A stretch of 64,000 nt of DNA from Clostridium sp. (GTDB lineage: Bacteria; Bacillota; Clostridia; Lachnospirales; Lachnospiraceae), in the NCBI GenBank assembly GCA_023667695.1, contig JAMOZY010000011.1:1-64000 (forward strand). Reading direction: 5' to 3'. Numbering within the stretch: the first letter of the stretch is position 1; each line of letters begins with the position of its first letter. This document shows, one piece after another, positions 1-10,320 of the stretch. Under the pieces are notes generated by a model that saw nothing but the letters and a program-made list of their open reading frames with translations, was not told where the DNA came from and did not search any database. The translations under genes were made by a program, and so were the position numbers.

Positions 1-78
1 CTCTTGAATTTTCAGGGTTGTCTTATTGTTTTGTTGTCATGGTTCGGTTATTGTTGTCTATAATGCGACAACGATACT

Positions 79-107
79 AATTTATCACAACCAAATCGCC
101 TTGTCAA
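79..107 (-). promoter_or_regulatory. Putative sigma-70 promoter reading off the left edge
   Basis: On the minus strand TTGACA (102-107) is followed, after a 17-nt spacer, by TAAATT (79-84). It would drive a transcript leaving the window on the left, or one continuing from tRNA-Ser. No gene is visible in 1-78, so its target is outside the window. Confidence 0.5.
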
Positions 108-168
108 CACAATTTTCATTATTTTTCGAATATTTTTCCCGCTTTTGAAAAAGGGCGAAAAATAATAC

Positions 169-255
169 GGAGAAGGAGGGATTTGAACCCTCGCGCCGCG
201 TAAACGACCTACACCCTTAGCAGGGGCGCCTCTTCAGCCTCTTGAGTACTTCTCC
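169..255 (-). tRNA. tRNA-Ser(GCT)
   Basis: Minus-strand 87-nt tRNA with a long variable arm, as expected for class II tRNA-Ser. The acceptor stem GGAGAAG pairs with CTTCTCC, the anticodon loop reads CTGCTAA giving anticodon GCT, and the T-arm holds GGTTCAAATCC. CCA is not encoded. An 11-bp inverted repeat lies just downstream (118-166), without a clear T-run. Confidence 0.95.
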
Positions 256-351
256 ATGTCTGAATTACAATAACGATATTCACTTGTGACGCCTAATTAG
301 AATACCAAAATCACTATGATTTGTCAACCATTTTTTGATTCTTCCGATATT

Positions 352-876
352 TTACATTACAGTCACTTCTTCCCGCAAAATGGAATACATGCAATAAGAA
401 AAAACCTTTCCATTCTTATAAACTCCATTCCGCATGATTCCCTCACACAGAAAGCCCGATTTTTCCAAAACTTTTCTGGAACCGATATTATACTCAAAGG
501 GTTCCGCAAATATACGGACAATATCAAATGCAGCAAATGCCTCTTTGCAAATTATCTGCACGGACCGGGACATGATTCCCTGACCCCAGTATTCCTCTGA
601 AAGCCAATATCCCAGCTCTGCTGTTTTCTCGTATACATCCTCTTTCACAAATATTCCGATACTGCCAATTACCATTCCATCTGCCACAATAGCGCGGGTA
701 AGCTGATTCTTCCCTTCTTTTAAAATACAGTCATTTACATACCATTCTGCATCCTTTTGTAAATATGGATACGGAAATGTATTTCTCAAGTTCGCTGCAA
801 TTTTCGGATTGTCCGCAGCGGCTACAATTTCTGCTGCATCTTCCTTTTCCCATTTTCTTAAAATAAAATCCTTCAT
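352..876 (-). CDS. GNAT N-acetyltransferase, RimJ/RimL-like
   Basis: A 174-residue acetyltransferase that would transfer acetyl from acetyl-CoA to an amine. It has the whole single GNAT domain: beta strands around 60-75, the pyrophosphate-binding loop EYWGQGIMS near residues 94-102, and the late motif NIGSRKVLEKSGF near 130-142, typical of the RimJ/RimL subgroup. The start is the ATG at 874-876, preceded by AAGGAG; an in-frame start 14 codons upstream has no SD. It stands alone on the minus strand. The substrate (ribosomal protein, antibiotic or small amine) cannot be told from sequence. Confidence 0.85.
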   Translation of the reverse strand: MKDFILRKWEKEDAAEIVAAADNPKIAANLRNTFPYPYLQKDAEWYVNDCILKEGKNQLTRAIVADGMVIGSIGIFVKEDVYEKTAELGYWLSEEYWGQGIMSRSVQIICKEAFAAFDIVRIFAEPFEYNIGSRKVLEKSGFLCEGIMRNGVYKNGKVFSYCMYSILREEVTVM

Positions 877-1096
877 CGTTTTCTCCTTACTAAAAACAAC
901 ACGAATGTCACATCTCAATTATGTTACATCCGTGTTGTTTTGTAAAGAAAATGGTATATTTAACTTATTCTATCCACCGTTCAGACTGGTTTCTTCTGCA
1001 ATTTATCTGCAAAATAATCATATGCTTTTTGCATTTTAGCCCAGGACTACAACACCAGCCATATAGATTTAAGCATATAAAGCAATATTGCGAGGG

Positions 1097-1132
1097 GTCA
1101 ATAACCCTGCCACAGCCAACAGGGTTATTGAC
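1097..1132. repeat. Palindromic repeat, GTCAATAACCCTG arms
   Basis: GTCAATAACCCTG (1097-1109) and its exact reverse complement CAGGGTTATTGAC (1120-1132) are separated by 10 nt. The outer edge GGGTCAAyA...TTGAC is shared with the larger palindromic element at 4734-4871, which suggests a dispersed REP-like family. There is no T-run, so it is not a simple terminator. Confidence 0.7.
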
Positions 1133-1145
1133 TTAGTACAGCTAT

Positions 1146-1196
1146 AAAATAACGCTGATGCTACATGAAAATCATATAACACCAGCGTTTTATTTT
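1146..1196 (-). terminator. Rho-independent terminator of the fumarase/GGDEF-EAL operon
   Basis: Minus-strand transcript ends in a stem built from ACGCTG / CAGCGT extended by A/T pairs on both sides (AAAATAACGCTG against CAGCGTTTTATTTT), followed by a T-rich tail. It lies 40 nt past the stop of the gene ending at 1238. Confidence 0.7.
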
Positions 1197-1237
1197 AAAT
1201 CCTGTAAAACGAACGATACCGATATTAAAGTCCTTCG

Positions 1238-2899
1238 TTATACACTACCATTATTTAAGTATAACTGATAAAATTTCTCAGAATCCTCCGGCTTTCCATA
1301 GAGATATCCCTGGATAAAGTCCAAATCCATCTCGGAAACCACATTCATTTCCTCATCTTCCTCTACCCCTTCCAGGCAAACCTTAATCCCTGCCTTATGA
1401 CACAATTCCACAACAACGCGTATAAAGGAAGAGTCAAAGCTGTTTTCTTTAATGTTCCGGACAAAAATCTTGTCAATCTTTACGATATCTGCCGGTGCTT
1501 CCTTCAGCAATCCAAGGGAGGAATACCCGGTTCCAAAATCATCCATCGCAATCTTCATGCCCATGGAACGCACAGAATCAAACACTCTCTTTAACAGCTC
1601 TTTATCGGATATAAACTTACTTTCCGTAATCTCCACAATAATATTTTGATAACTGATTCCCGCATCTTCAATACAAGAGTGCATAAAGTCAACAAACTGG
1701 GCATCAAATAACTGTAGATACGATACATTGATGCTCATGCTGAACTGTGGATAAATGCAGACCCAGCGGCGGCACATCTCCACTGCCTGTTGAAATACCC
1801 ACTTTCCAACCGGCTGAATCATCTCCGTCTTTTCCAGCAGCGGAATAAATTCCACCGGCGATACCTTGCCGTATTTCTCACACTTCCAACGCAATAACGC
1901 CTCTGCACCCTTCAGAACCTTGGAATCGGCATAGACCTGTGGCTGGAAGTTCAATTCGAAGTTTTCAAAATCATTCTCAATAGAATTCCGCAAAAGCTCA
2001 ATTAACTCTAATTCCCGTTCCTTATACTGAAGGAATTCCGGCTCGAAGTTAATCAGATGATTTTTACCCTGACGCTTTACAACATTGATTCCGACCTTTA
2101 ATGCCTTTACCATATTTTCATAGGTCATTCCGGTTTCATATTCATGGTAAATACCGGAAAAGGTACAATAGTAACGCTTCCCCTGTAAGTCCTTCTGGGT
2201 CTTATAATGGTTGGAAATCCGTTCAAATAATCCTTCTGCTTCTCCTGCCTGGGGACTTGTAATCAAAACACCGAATTCATCTCCGTCCAGACGGTATACG
2301 GAAGCATTGCTGTCCAAACGGCTTTGAATGTAAGTTCCGATTGCCCGTAATACACTGTCTCCAAAGGACTGGTCATATAGCTCATTAATATGATGAAAAT
2401 TATCAATATTCACTAATAAAATACCAAAAGGCATATTATCCTTAATTTTCTGCTTTGTTGTCTCACGAAAAGCATATTTATTCAAAAGACCCGTAATATG
2501 GTCCAGTTGATTCTGTCTGCCCAGATTCCGGATAATGCCTGCCAGCATAACCGGAGTTCCTTCCTCGTCAAAGCTGAGATAGGCGCGGCTTTCCATCCAG
2601 ACCCACTTCAGATTCCGGTTCAGGGCGCGGTACTGTAGACAAAATACCTGGGTTTTATTTTCAAACATGCTTAACAGACCATTTTTATACTTTGCCCGGT
2701 CTTCAATATGAATCCGCTCCAGCCATGCGTCAAAATAATTCCTGGCATAGTCCTGTGGCAGACCAAATTCCTCAATAAAATCATCTGGCAGCATTACTTC
2801 GTAATTGCGGGTTGGATGATTACAGACAAATACATAACCATCTATACTGTTACACATCGCCTGATAAAAGCTTTCGGTTTCCCAATTTGTCATATTCAT
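1238..2899 (-). CDS. PAS-GGDEF-EAL cyclic-di-GMP signalling protein
   Basis: A 553-residue cytosolic protein with no membrane segment. Residues 1-125 look like a PAS/PAC fold. The GGDEF domain (about 130-285) has LDGDEF in place of GGDEF, so cyclase activity is uncertain. The EAL domain (about 300-545) keeps the catalytic signature: EALLRW, VEITES, MDDFGTGYSS, VKID and the terminal QGYLYGKP. The likely net activity is c-di-GMP hydrolysis, perhaps tuned by GTP or ligand binding at the N-terminal domains. The start ATG overlaps the fumB stop in an ATGA junction, so it is translationally coupled to fumarase, which is an unusual partner. Confidence 0.9.
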   Translation of the reverse strand: MNMTNWETESFYQAMCNSIDGYVFVCNHPTRNYEVMLPDDFIEEFGLPQDYARNYFDAWLERIHIEDRAKYKNGLLSMFENKTQVFCLQYRALNRNLKWVWMESRAYLSFDEEGTPVMLAGIIRNLGRQNQLDHITGLLNKYAFRETTKQKIKDNMPFGILLVNIDNFHHINELYDQSFGDSVLRAIGTYIQSRLDSNASVYRLDGDEFGVLITSPQAGEAEGLFERISNHYKTQKDLQGKRYYCTFSGIYHEYETGMTYENMVKALKVGINVVKRQGKNHLINFEPEFLQYKERELELIELLRNSIENDFENFELNFQPQVYADSKVLKGAEALLRWKCEKYGKVSPVEFIPLLEKTEMIQPVGKWVFQQAVEMCRRWVCIYPQFSMSINVSYLQLFDAQFVDFMHSCIEDAGISYQNIIVEITESKFISDKELLKRVFDSVRSMGMKIAMDDFGTGYSSLGLLKEAPADIVKIDKIFVRNIKENSFDSSFIRVVVELCHKAGIKVCLEGVEEDEEMNVVSEMDLDFIQGYLYGKPEDSEKFYQLYLNNGSV

Positions 2900-3489
2900 T
2901 TGCCATAACCCCCTTCCTGCCGGTTACTTATTTTAATATGCTCTCTTTTATAGTCATCGACTGCTGTCTCATACAGATTATTTCCTTCAGAATCTGCAAC
3001 TACAATAACTGGAAAATCAACAACCTCCAGCCTTCGTATCGCTTCCGTTCCCAGGTCCTCATAAGCGATTACCTCTGCGCTTGTAATACGCTTGGAAAGC
3101 AAGGCTCCTGCTCCGCCTACCGCGGCAAAATATACGCTGGTGCATTCCCGAATTGCCTTCAATACCTCCAGTGAACGCTTTCCTTTTCCAATCATTCCGG
3201 ATAAGCCATGCTCCATTAATAAAGGGGCATATTTATCCATCCGGGAACTGGTGGTGGGTCCGGCAGAACCAATTACCTGACCTTCTCTTGCCGGTGTAGG
3301 TCCCAGATAATATATGATATTGTTCCGCAAGTCAAAGGGCGGTTCCTTCCCCTCCAGCATAGACTCATACATTCTTTTATGAGCCGCATCTCTGGCGGTA
3401 TAAATGGTTCCTGTTATATAGACATAATCTCCAGCCTGAAGAGTTTCTGCTATTTCCTTTGTCATGGGTGTTTTTATATGCTTTTCCAT
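2896..3489 (-). CDS. fumB: Fumarate hydratase class I, beta (C-terminal) subunit
   Basis: The 197-residue small subunit of a two-subunit [4Fe-4S] fumarase, which interconverts fumarate and L-malate. It matches the Fe-S hydro-lyase beta-chain family: TPMTKE near the start, GPTTSSRMDKYAPL around 85-98, and GGAGALL around 131-137. The ATG at 3487-3489 follows GAGGTGGG; the ATG four codons upstream lies inside that SD. It follows the alpha subunit by 53 nt and its stop overlaps the next start. The symbol reflects the subunit role; the same fold also occurs in tartrate dehydratase, so substrate is inferred. Confidence 0.88.
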   Translation of the reverse strand: MEKHIKTPMTKEIAETLQAGDYVYITGTIYTARDAAHKRMYESMLEGKEPPFDLRNNIIYYLGPTPAREGQVIGSAGPTTSSRMDKYAPLLMEHGLSGMIGKGKRSLEVLKAIRECTSVYFAAVGGAGALLSKRITSAEVIAYEDLGTEAIRRLEVVDFPVIVVADSEGNNLYETAVDDYKREHIKISNRQEGGYGK

Positions 3490-3542
3490 TTCCCACCTCA
3501 TACCTGTCTAAATACTTTCATTTTTCCATGCAAATGCCGTTC

Positions 3543-4385
3543 CTATAGCAGACGCTTTACATGGCGGTTTACGTGACAACAAATGTTTACTGCCAGCGGC
3601 ATGCCGGCAATATGGGTAGGATAGGTTTCAATATTGACTGTTAATGCGGTAGTCCTGCCACCCAGACCTCCCGGTCCGATTCCAAGCTGGTTTATCTCTT
3701 CCAGTAATTCCTCTTCCAGTTTACGGATATGAGGCAGCTTAGAGCCTTCCTCTATAGTTCTGGTTAACGCTGTTTTCGCCAAAATAGCACATTTCTCAAA
3801 ATCTCCTCCCAGCCCTACGCCTACTACCATAGGCGGGCAGGCATTGGGACCTGCATCCTTTACTGCCTGAAGAACCGATTCCTTTACACCTTCTACTCCG
3901 TCTGCCGGCTTCAGCATAAACACCCGGCTCATATTCTCGCTTCCAAACCCCTTCGGTACTACAAGAAGCTCTATCTGGTCACCAGGAACAATATCATAAT
4001 GAATGATTGCCGGTGTATTATCCTTTGTATTTTCCCGTATCAAGGGGTCCTTCACGACGGATTTCCGAAGATACCCTTCCCGATAACCCTGACGAACACC
4101 TTCGTGGATGGCATCCGACAGATTCATTCCTTCTATATGAACATCCTGTCCCAGCCTTACAAATACAATCGCCATTCCTGTATCCTGGCAGATTGGAATC
4201 TGGTCCTCTGCGGCAATTTCCATATTCTCCTTTAATTGTCCAAGAATCTGCCGGCCCAGTTCACTATCCTCGCTCTGTCCGGATTGTAACACCGCCTGCT
4301 TCATATCTGCGGATAAATATAGATTTGCCTCGATACACATTTCCTTTATATTCTCAATAATGGTATCTGTCTGTATGGTTCTCAT
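3543..4385 (-). CDS. fumA: Fumarate hydratase class I, alpha (N-terminal) subunit
   Basis: The 280-residue large subunit that carries the [4Fe-4S] cluster. PICQDTG (near residue 60) and GPNACPP (near 187) supply cluster cysteines; GPGGLGGRTTAL near 247 is also conserved in the family. The ATG at 4383-4385 is chosen because the Fe-S hydro-lyase family begins at MRTIQ; AAAGGAG lies 12 nt upstream. A TTG eight codons earlier sits before that SD. The SD overlaps the end of the preceding small membrane protein gene. L-tartrate dehydratase alpha is the main alternative. Confidence 0.88.
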   Translation of the reverse strand: MRTIQTDTIIENIKEMCIEANLYLSADMKQAVLQSGQSEDSELGRQILGQLKENMEIAAEDQIPICQDTGMAIVFVRLGQDVHIEGMNLSDAIHEGVRQGYREGYLRKSVVKDPLIRENTKDNTPAIIHYDIVPGDQIELLVVPKGFGSENMSRVFMLKPADGVEGVKESVLQAVKDAGPNACPPMVVGVGLGGDFEKCAILAKTALTRTIEEGSKLPHIRKLEEELLEEINQLGIGPGGLGGRTTALTVNIETYPTHIAGMPLAVNICCHVNRHVKRLL

Positions 4386-4405
4386 ATATGTAAAAAGCTC
4401 CTTTA

Positions 4406-4615
4406 TCAATCACCAAATAATTGCTCTTCATCTGTCGGCTCGTCCTTTTGGATTGTATGATTCTTTTTCCGGCTTATGAGTGCAGATAGCTTAAACAACA
4501 GCCATACAATCAGCAATATCGCCAATAATGCACCGATTCCGGCAAGTACATACAGCATGATACCATTCAGTGTATCTGCTCCATCTGTTAAATGCATTAA
4601 TTCCTTAAAGTCCAT
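4406..4615 (-). CDS. Small single-pass membrane protein upstream of fumarase
   Basis: A 69-residue protein of unknown function. A short polar head is followed by one hydrophobic segment (about residues 18-40, rich in Leu/Ile/Ala), then a basic patch SRKKN and an acidic tail ending EEQLFGD. This gives an N-out/C-in prediction. AAGGGGG precedes the ATG at 4613-4615. It is first in the fumarase operon, its stop lying 20 nt before the fumA start. The size and shape recall small membrane anchor subunits, but I see no diagnostic motif. Confidence 0.65.
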   Translation of the reverse strand: MDFKELMHLTDGADTLNGIMLYVLAGIGALLAILLIVWLLFKLSALISRKKNHTIQKDEPTDEEQLFGD

Positions 4616-4733
4616 ACAATCCCCCTTTGCCAATTTTTCTACATTTTTTAGTATATCATGTCAATTCTGCTTCTACAATTGATTTTATTCACAATTATCC
4701 CCTGCATTTTTCACAATTATGACTATTTTCTCT

Positions 4734-4871
4734 TTATTTCTGCGAGCAACGGGCCAAGTGGCTGCTTGCAGACATTTGGCGACTGCCGCAAGGGTCAACA
4801 TACCCCGCCCTTTGGGGCGTTTCAAATTTGATGCCCCGCTGCTTGCGGCGGGGTTGTTGACTCAGAAATAA
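4734..4871. repeat. Nested palindromic element (REP/MITE-like), 138 bp
   Basis: Outer arms TTATTTCTGCGAG and CTCAGAAATAA are near-perfect inverted repeats. Inside them GTCAACATACCCCGCC (4794-4809) pairs with GGCGGGGTTGTTGAC (4847-4861), and a further CCCCGCC/GGGGCG hairpin is nested in the centre. No ORF is inside. It lies between the HAD phosphatase stop and the fumarase operon and could also end the phosphatase transcript. Confidence 0.7.
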
Positions 4872-4876
4872 TTGTG

Positions 4877-5731
4877 TCATTTTAAACACCGGAAAATGGT
4901 TTTTCCCACGCCATCCTCGTTATTGCTTTCAATTATGGTTCCTGCGATTTCCCTGATTTCCTTCATCGCATTTACCGGTGCAAAAGAATGGGGGAATTCC
5001 GTAAACAGGGAATAATCATTTAACCCATCCCCAAAAACCATGACCTCTTCTTTTTCGATTCCCTGTTCCTGCACATACTCCGTCAATGCAATTCCCTTTT
5101 GTGCATGTATGTCATTGATTTCAATATTATTGGGAAATGAAGAGCTGGCAGTCAGATTACCAAGCTGATGTATCCTTTCCTTTGTCTCTTCAATCAGCTT
5201 CCGGTCCTGGTGGAAAACAATCAGCTTTAATAATTCAACTCCCTGCTGCTCCAGGGCATTCAGCGAATCTGCATATTGAAGCTCTTGATAGAATATGGAA
5301 TCCAGCATCAATTCCTCCAGCTCCGCTTCGGAAGCATAGGGATGAAGGCAGCGCATCCGTCCAAGCATCCCCGGCTTTATCTGTTCCTTTGAGTAAATGC
5401 TGTAAAATCCGTCTCCGCTCATAATTTCCGGATAAAAGCCCTGAGACTCCAGTAATCGGATTAATTCTGCTCCCTTTTCATAGGAAATGGGAGTTTTCTT
5501 TACTACCCTGCCCTCTTTGTCCCGAAACTCTGCTCCGTTTAACAGCATACAGGAGCATCTGATATGATAACGCTCCAGCATTGGCTGGATTGTGATATAA
5601 TTCCTTCCGGTTGCAATCATGAATTCCACCCCTTTGGACTGGGCATATTCAATGGCAGACCGGTTATATTCTGTTATCTCCTGATTCTGGTTCAGAAAGG
5701 TTCCGTCCATATCCGTTACAATTAGTTTCAT
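4877..5731 (-). CDS. Cof-type HAD-superfamily sugar-phosphate phosphatase
   Basis: A 284-residue HAD hydrolase of the Cof/YidA type, expected to remove phosphate from sugar phosphates or flavin precursors. Motif I TDMDGTFL (residues 5-12) carries the nucleophilic Asp, motif II is MIATGRN near 40, and motif IV is FGDGLNDYSL near 233; the C2B cap lies between. The start at 5731 matches the family start MKLIVTDMDGT. An in-frame ATG at 5779 also has a good SD (AAGGGG) and would add 16 residues. It sits 65 nt after gyrA and may be co-transcribed with it. Confidence 0.85.
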   Translation of the reverse strand: MKLIVTDMDGTFLNQNQEITEYNRSAIEYAQSKGVEFMIATGRNYITIQPMLERYHIRCSCMLLNGAEFRDKEGRVVKKTPISYEKGAELIRLLESQGFYPEIMSGDGFYSIYSKEQIKPGMLGRMRCLHPYASEAELEELMLDSIFYQELQYADSLNALEQQGVELLKLIVFHQDRKLIEETKERIHQLGNLTASSSFPNNIEINDIHAQKGIALTEYVQEQGIEKEEVMVFGDGLNDYSLFTEFPHSFAPVNAMKEIREIAGTIIESNNEDGVGKTIFRCLK

Positions 5732-5796
5732 TCTATCCTGTCCTTCGTTTGGTCTAAAAAGGGGAGCGACCTGTTCCATCGTTCCCCTTCCGCTTC

Positions 5797-8370
5797 TTAT
5801 GATTCCGTTGTACTATCTTCTGAATCTTCCGATAGTCCGTCTTCCATAACCTCTTCTACCGCTCCGGTATCCTGTTCTTCCTGCAATTGCGATTCCAGAT
5901 TACGGATATCCTCCTCCGGGTCGCTATCGCGAACCTTTGCAACACTGGCAACTGTTATATTATGTTCGGTATCCATGTTGATTAGCTTCACACCAGAGGT
6001 AACCCGGCTAAGCTGGGAAATATCCTTACATTGCAGCCGAATCACAATACCCTCTGTAGAAATCAACATGATTTCATTATTCTCATTTACTGCCTTTACA
6101 CCAACAACATTACCGGTCTTTTCGTTAATCTTATAACATTTTACACCCTTACCGCCACGGTTCTGTGGTGTAAACTCATCCATGGAGGTACGTTTACCCA
6201 TGCCATTCTCGGAAACAATCAACAGGTCATCTCCCTGGGTATCTAACTGCATACCGATTACCTCATCTCCGGCGCCCAGATTCATACCCTTTACTCCCAT
6301 GGATGTACGTCCAGTACTTCTGGCATCTGTTTCCTGGAAACGAATACACATACCAAGCTTGCTGACCAGAAGTATTTCCTTCTTATTATTGGTTGATTTT
6401 ACTTCAATCAATTCATCCTCATCCCGAAGTGTGATAGCAGCCAGACCATTTTTACGAATATTCTGAAAATCCGTAATCGGGGTTTTCTTTACCATACCCT
6501 TCTTGGTCGCCATGAATAAATATCTGCCTGGCTTGAATTCCCGGATTGGTATGACTGCCGTAATCTTCTCTTCCGGAAGCATCTGCAAAAGATTCACGAT
6601 TGCCGTACCTCTTGCCGTCCGTCCGGACTCCGGAATCTCATATGCCTTTAACCGGTAAACCCGTCCCATATTTGTAAAGAACATAATGAAATGATGGGTG
6701 GTAGTCATAATCAGTTCTTCGATAAAATCATCCTCTATGGTCTGCATACCCTTGATGCCCTTACCGCCACGATTCTGAGAACGGAAATTATCCACTGTCA
6801 TACGTTTAATATAACCCAGCTTGGTCATTGCAATAACCGCATTTTCCCGTTTAATCAAATCTTCATCGGTAATTTCATCCTCATCTGGTCCGATTGCAGT
6901 TCTGCGGTCATCACCATACTTGGTAGAAATAATTAATAATTCTTCCCGGATGACTCCCAACAGCTTTTTTTCATCTGCTAAGATTGCTTTTAATTCTGCA
7001 ATCCGCTCAATCAATTCCCGATATTCATTCTCGATTTTATCCCGTTCCAGACCGGTTAACGCCCGCAGACGCATATCGACGATTGCCTGGGATTGTACAT
7101 CGGATAAACCGAATTCTTCCATTAATTTTTCTTTTGCTTCCGCTACATTTTTGGAACCACGGATAATCTGGATTACACGTTCAATATTATCTAAGGCGAT
7201 TAACAACCCCTGTAAAATATGAGCGCGTTCTTCTGCTTTATTTAACTCATACTTGGTTCTTCTGATAACCACGTCCTCCTGATGCTTCAGGTAGTAGGTC
7301 AGCATTTCCAGCAGATTCAGAATCTTTGGTTCGTTATTTACCAATGCCAGCATGATAACACCAAAGGTATCCTGGAGCTGGGTATGCTTATACAGCTTAT
7401 TTAAAATGATATTAGCATTTGCGTCCTTTCTCAGTTCGATAACAACCCGCATACCCTCTCTGGAGGATTCATCCCGAAGGTCTGTGATTCCTTCTACCTT
7501 CTTATCCTTTACCAGCTCTGCGATTTTCTGAATCAATCGTGCCTTGTTTACCATGTATGGCAGCTCGGTGACTACGATTCTCTGCTTACCATTGGACATC
7601 AGCTCGATATTCGAAACGGCACGAACCTTAATCTTTCCACGTCCGGTACGATATGCAGCATCGATTTCACCAGTACCCAGAATCTGGGCCCCCGTTGGAA
7701 AATCCGGTCCCTTTACTATAGTCAGGATTTCTTCCAAATCCGTTTCCCGGTCTTCCATGATACGATTATCAATAATCTTAACTACTGCATCTATGGTTTC
7801 CCGAAGATTATGAGGCGGTATATTGGTAGCCATACCAACAGCAATACCAGAGGTACCATTTACCAACAGATTCGGATAACGGCTTGGAAGAACGGTAGGT
7901 TCCTTTTCCGTTTCGTCAAAGTTCGGTGTAAAATCAACGGTATCTTTATTGATATCTGCCAGCATTTCCATGGAAATCTTGGAAAGCCTTGCCTCGGTAT
8001 AACGCATTGCCGCAGCGCCGTCACCATCGACCGAACCAAAGTTACCATGTCCATCTACCAGCATATAACGGGTGTTCCATTCCTGTGCCAGCTTTACCAA
8101 TGCCTCATAAATGGAGCTGTCTCCATGGGGATGATATTTACCCATGGTATCACCGACGATACGGGCGCATTTACGATGGGGCTTGTCCGGTCCGTTATTC
8201 AGCTCTATCATAGAGTACAGGATTCTTCTCTGTACCGGCTTCAATCCATCCCGCACATCCGGTAAGGCTCTGGCAGCAATAACACTCATGGCATAATCAA
8301 TATAATTACGTTCCATGGTTTTTTGCAAATCTATTTCATGTACTTTATCAAAGATTGTACTGTCATCCAT
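5797..8370 (-). CDS. gyrA: DNA gyrase subunit A
   Basis: The 857-residue breakage-reunion subunit of gyrase, which introduces negative supercoils as an A2B2 complex. The N-terminal domain contains [11 protein letters not shown] (near 41), the quinolone-resistance region with [10 protein letters not shown] (near 83) and the catalytic Tyr in [11 protein letters not shown] (near 122). The C-terminal beta-pinwheel carries the GyrA box QNRGGKG, which appears twice (about 554 and 736), so the second could be a box-like blade motif. The tail is acidic. It starts 11 nt after gyrB with AGGAGG and is part of the dnaA-side operon. Confidence 0.98.
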   Translation of the reverse strand: MDDSTIFDKVHEIDLQKTMERNYIDYAMSVIAARALPDVRDGLKPVQRRILYSMIELNNGPDKPHRKCARIVGDTMGKYHPHGDSSIYEALVKLAQEWNTRYMLVDGHGNFGSVDGDGAAAMRYTEARLSKISMEMLADINKDTVDFTPNFDETEKEPTVLPSRYPNLLVNGTSGIAVGMATNIPPHNLRETIDAVVKIIDNRIMEDRETDLEEILTIVKGPDFPTGAQILGTGEIDAAYRTGRGKIKVRAVSNIELMSNGKQRIVVTELPYMVNKARLIQKIAELVKDKKVEGITDLRDESSREGMRVVIELRKDANANIILNKLYKHTQLQDTFGVIMLALVNNEPKILNLLEMLTYYLKHQEDVVIRRTKYELNKAEERAHILQGLLIALDNIERVIQIIRGSKNVAEAKEKLMEEFGLSDVQSQAIVDMRLRALTGLERDKIENEYRELIERIAELKAILADEKKLLGVIREELLIISTKYGDDRRTAIGPDEDEITDEDLIKRENAVIAMTKLGYIKRMTVDNFRSQNRGGKGIKGMQTIEDDFIEELIMTTTHHFIMFFTNMGRVYRLKAYEIPESGRTARGTAIVNLLQMLPEEKITAVIPIREFKPGRYLFMATKKGMVKKTPITDFQNIRKNGLAAITLRDEDELIEVKSTNNKKEILLVSKLGMCIRFQETDARSTGRTSMGVKGMNLGAGDEVIGMQLDTQGDDLLIVSENGMGKRTSMDEFTPQNRGGKGVKCYKINEKTGNVVGVKAVNENNEIMLISTEGIVIRLQCKDISQLSRVTSGVKLINMDTEHNITVASVAKVRDSDPEEDIRNLESQLQEEQDTGAVEEVMEDGLSEDSEDSTTES

Positions 8371-8381
8371 GTTATTTCCTC

Positions 8382-10292
8382 CTAAATATCCAGATTCTTA
8401 ACGAACTTTGCATTTGCTTCAATGAATTCCCGGCGTGGTTCTACCTTATCACCCATTAAGGTATTAAAGGTCAGGTCAATCTCGGATTCATTTTCTTCAT
8501 CAATGGCTACCCGAAGCAGGATTCTCTGCTCCGGGTCCATGGTAGTTTCCCAAAGCTGCTCCGGGTCCATTTCCCCAAGTCCCTTATAACGCTGAATCTT
8601 ATTGTTGGAATCTCTTCCAACCTCTTTTAGTATATTATCAAGCTCATCATCACTGTAGGCATACCATACCTTACGATTTTTCTCCAACTTAAATAATGGC
8701 GGCTGTGCCAGATATACATGTCCCTGTCGAATCAGCTCCGGCATAAAGCGATAGAAGAAGGTCAGCAGCAGAGTTGCAATATGCGCGCCGTCTACATCGG
8801 CATCGGTCATGATAATAATCTTTCCATACCGAAGCTTGGATATATCAAAATTATCATGAATACCGGTACCAAAGGCTGTAATCATTGCCTTGATTTCTTC
8901 ATTGACCAGAATCTTATCAATTCTTGCCTTTTCAACATTTAATATTTTACCACGAAGAGGAAGAATTGCCTGAGTCCCTCTGTCTCTTGCCGTCTTTGCA
9001 GAGCCGCCGGCGGAATCTCCCTCCACGATATAAATCTCACATTTCTCAGGGTCCTTATCGGAACAGTCTGCCAGTTTACCCGGAAGTGACATATTATCTG
9101 CCAGGTTACTCTTTCTCGCAACATCCCTTGCCTTTCTTGCAGCAATTCTCGCCCGCTGTGCCAGTACCGCTTTATTAATAATAATCTTTGCAATAGAAGG
9201 ATTCTGCTCTAAGAAATAAGTCAACTGCTCTGTTGCAATGCTTTCCACCGCACTTCTTGCTTCGGAATTTCCCAGCTTCTGCTTGGTCTGTCCTTCAAAC
9301 TGTGGGTCCTCAATCTTAATACTGATGATTGCGGTCAAACCTTCTCTTAAATCATCACCGGATAAATTATCTTCTTTTTCTTTTAATAGCTTATTATTTC
9401 TCGCATAATCATTGAATACCTTGGTAATCGCACTTCGGAATCCAGTCAAATGCATACCACCCTCCGGGGTATTGATATTATTAACAAAGCTATAGGTTGA
9501 CTCATTAAAGGAATCATTATGCTGCAGGGCAACCTCAACCAGGATATTATCCTTGGTTCCCTCACAGTAAATGACCTTATTATATAACGGGTCTTTGTGC
9601 CGGTTTATGTATTCTACAAATTCTTTAATACCGCCCTCATAGTGGAAGGTACGTTCCTTTACCGGGTCCTCTCTTTTATCATTCAAATTAATCTTCAATG
9701 CCTTTGTCAGAAATGCAGTTTCCCGCAAACGAACCTTTAATGTATCGAAATTATAGACGGTTGTATCAAAAATCTCTGCATCCGGCTTAAAGGTAACCTT
9801 GGTTCCCGTGTGGTTAGAGATTCCAACCTCTTTTAATTTGTAAATTACATGTCCACGCTCATACCGCTGCCGGTAAACTTTACCATCCCGGCTGATTTCT
9901 ACCTCCAGCCATTCGGATAATGCATTCACTACAGAAGCGCCTACGCCATGAAGTCCACCGGATACCTTATATCCTCCACCGCCGAACTTACCACCAGCAT
10001 GAAGGATGGTAAATACTACTTCTACTGCCGGAATTCCAGCTTTTGCATGCATTCCCACCGGAATACCACGTCCATTATCAACAACTGTTATAGAATTATC
10101 CTCATTAATTGTTACATCGATCACGGAACAGAATCCGGCAAGTGCTTCATCTACCGCATTATCTACGATTTCGTAGACCAGGTGATGCAATCCTCGTTCG
10201 GATGTACTTCCGATATACATTCCGGGTCTTTTTCGAACTGCTTCCAACCCTTCCAGAATCTGAATCTGTTCAGCTCCATAATCATTTGCCAT
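8382..10292 (-). CDS. gyrB: DNA gyrase subunit B
   Basis: The 636-residue ATPase subunit of gyrase. The GHKL ATP site is seen in [11 protein letters not shown] (near 42), DNGRGIPV (near 71) and [12 protein letters not shown] (near 112). The transducer follows, and the TOPRIM domain has [10 protein letters not shown] (near 422) and [11 protein letters not shown] (near 498) for metal binding. The tail [15 protein letters not shown] is the usual GyrB ending. AGGAGG precedes the ATG. Short spacing to recF (28 nt) and gyrA (11 nt) supports one operon. Confidence 0.98.
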   Translation of the reverse strand: MANDYGAEQIQILEGLEAVRKRPGMYIGSTSERGLHHLVYEIVDNAVDEALAGFCSVIDVTINEDNSITVVDNGRGIPVGMHAKAGIPAVEVVFTILHAGGKFGGGGYKVSGGLHGVGASVVNALSEWLEVEISRDGKVYRQRYERGHVIYKLKEVGISNHTGTKVTFKPDAEIFDTTVYNFDTLKVRLRETAFLTKALKINLNDKREDPVKERTFHYEGGIKEFVEYINRHKDPLYNKVIYCEGTKDNILVEVALQHNDSFNESTYSFVNNINTPEGGMHLTGFRSAITKVFNDYARNNKLLKEKEDNLSGDDLREGLTAIISIKIEDPQFEGQTKQKLGNSEARSAVESIATEQLTYFLEQNPSIAKIIINKAVLAQRARIAARKARDVARKSNLADNMSLPGKLADCSDKDPEKCEIYIVEGDSAGGSAKTARDRGTQAILPLRGKILNVEKARIDKILVNEEIKAMITAFGTGIHDNFDISKLRYGKIIIMTDADVDGAHIATLLLTFFYRFMPELIRQGHVYLAQPPLFKLEKNRKVWYAYSDDELDNILKEVGRDSNNKIQRYKGLGEMDPEQLWETTMDPEQRILLRVAIDEENESEIDLTFNTLMGDKVEPRREFIEANAKFVKNLDI

Positions 10293-10320
10293 TTTTTAAA
10301 CCTCCTACAGTCATGCCATG

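Larger units (their letters stand above)
877..1237. other. 361-nt intergenic region with palindrome and terminator
   Basis: No credible gene in either strand. It holds a short AT-rich stretch, a 13-bp palindromic repeat (1097-1132) and the terminator of the GGDEF/EAL gene (1146-1196), both listed separately. Confidence 0.6.

Noticed and set aside
118-166. 11-bp inverted repeat as tRNA-Ser terminator
   Set aside because: The stem is perfect but AT-rich, with a long loop and no T-run on the minus transcript, so I did not call it a terminator.
7810-8265. Plus-strand ORF opposite gyrA
   Set aside because: Shadow of a conserved essential gene; no SD and no domain.
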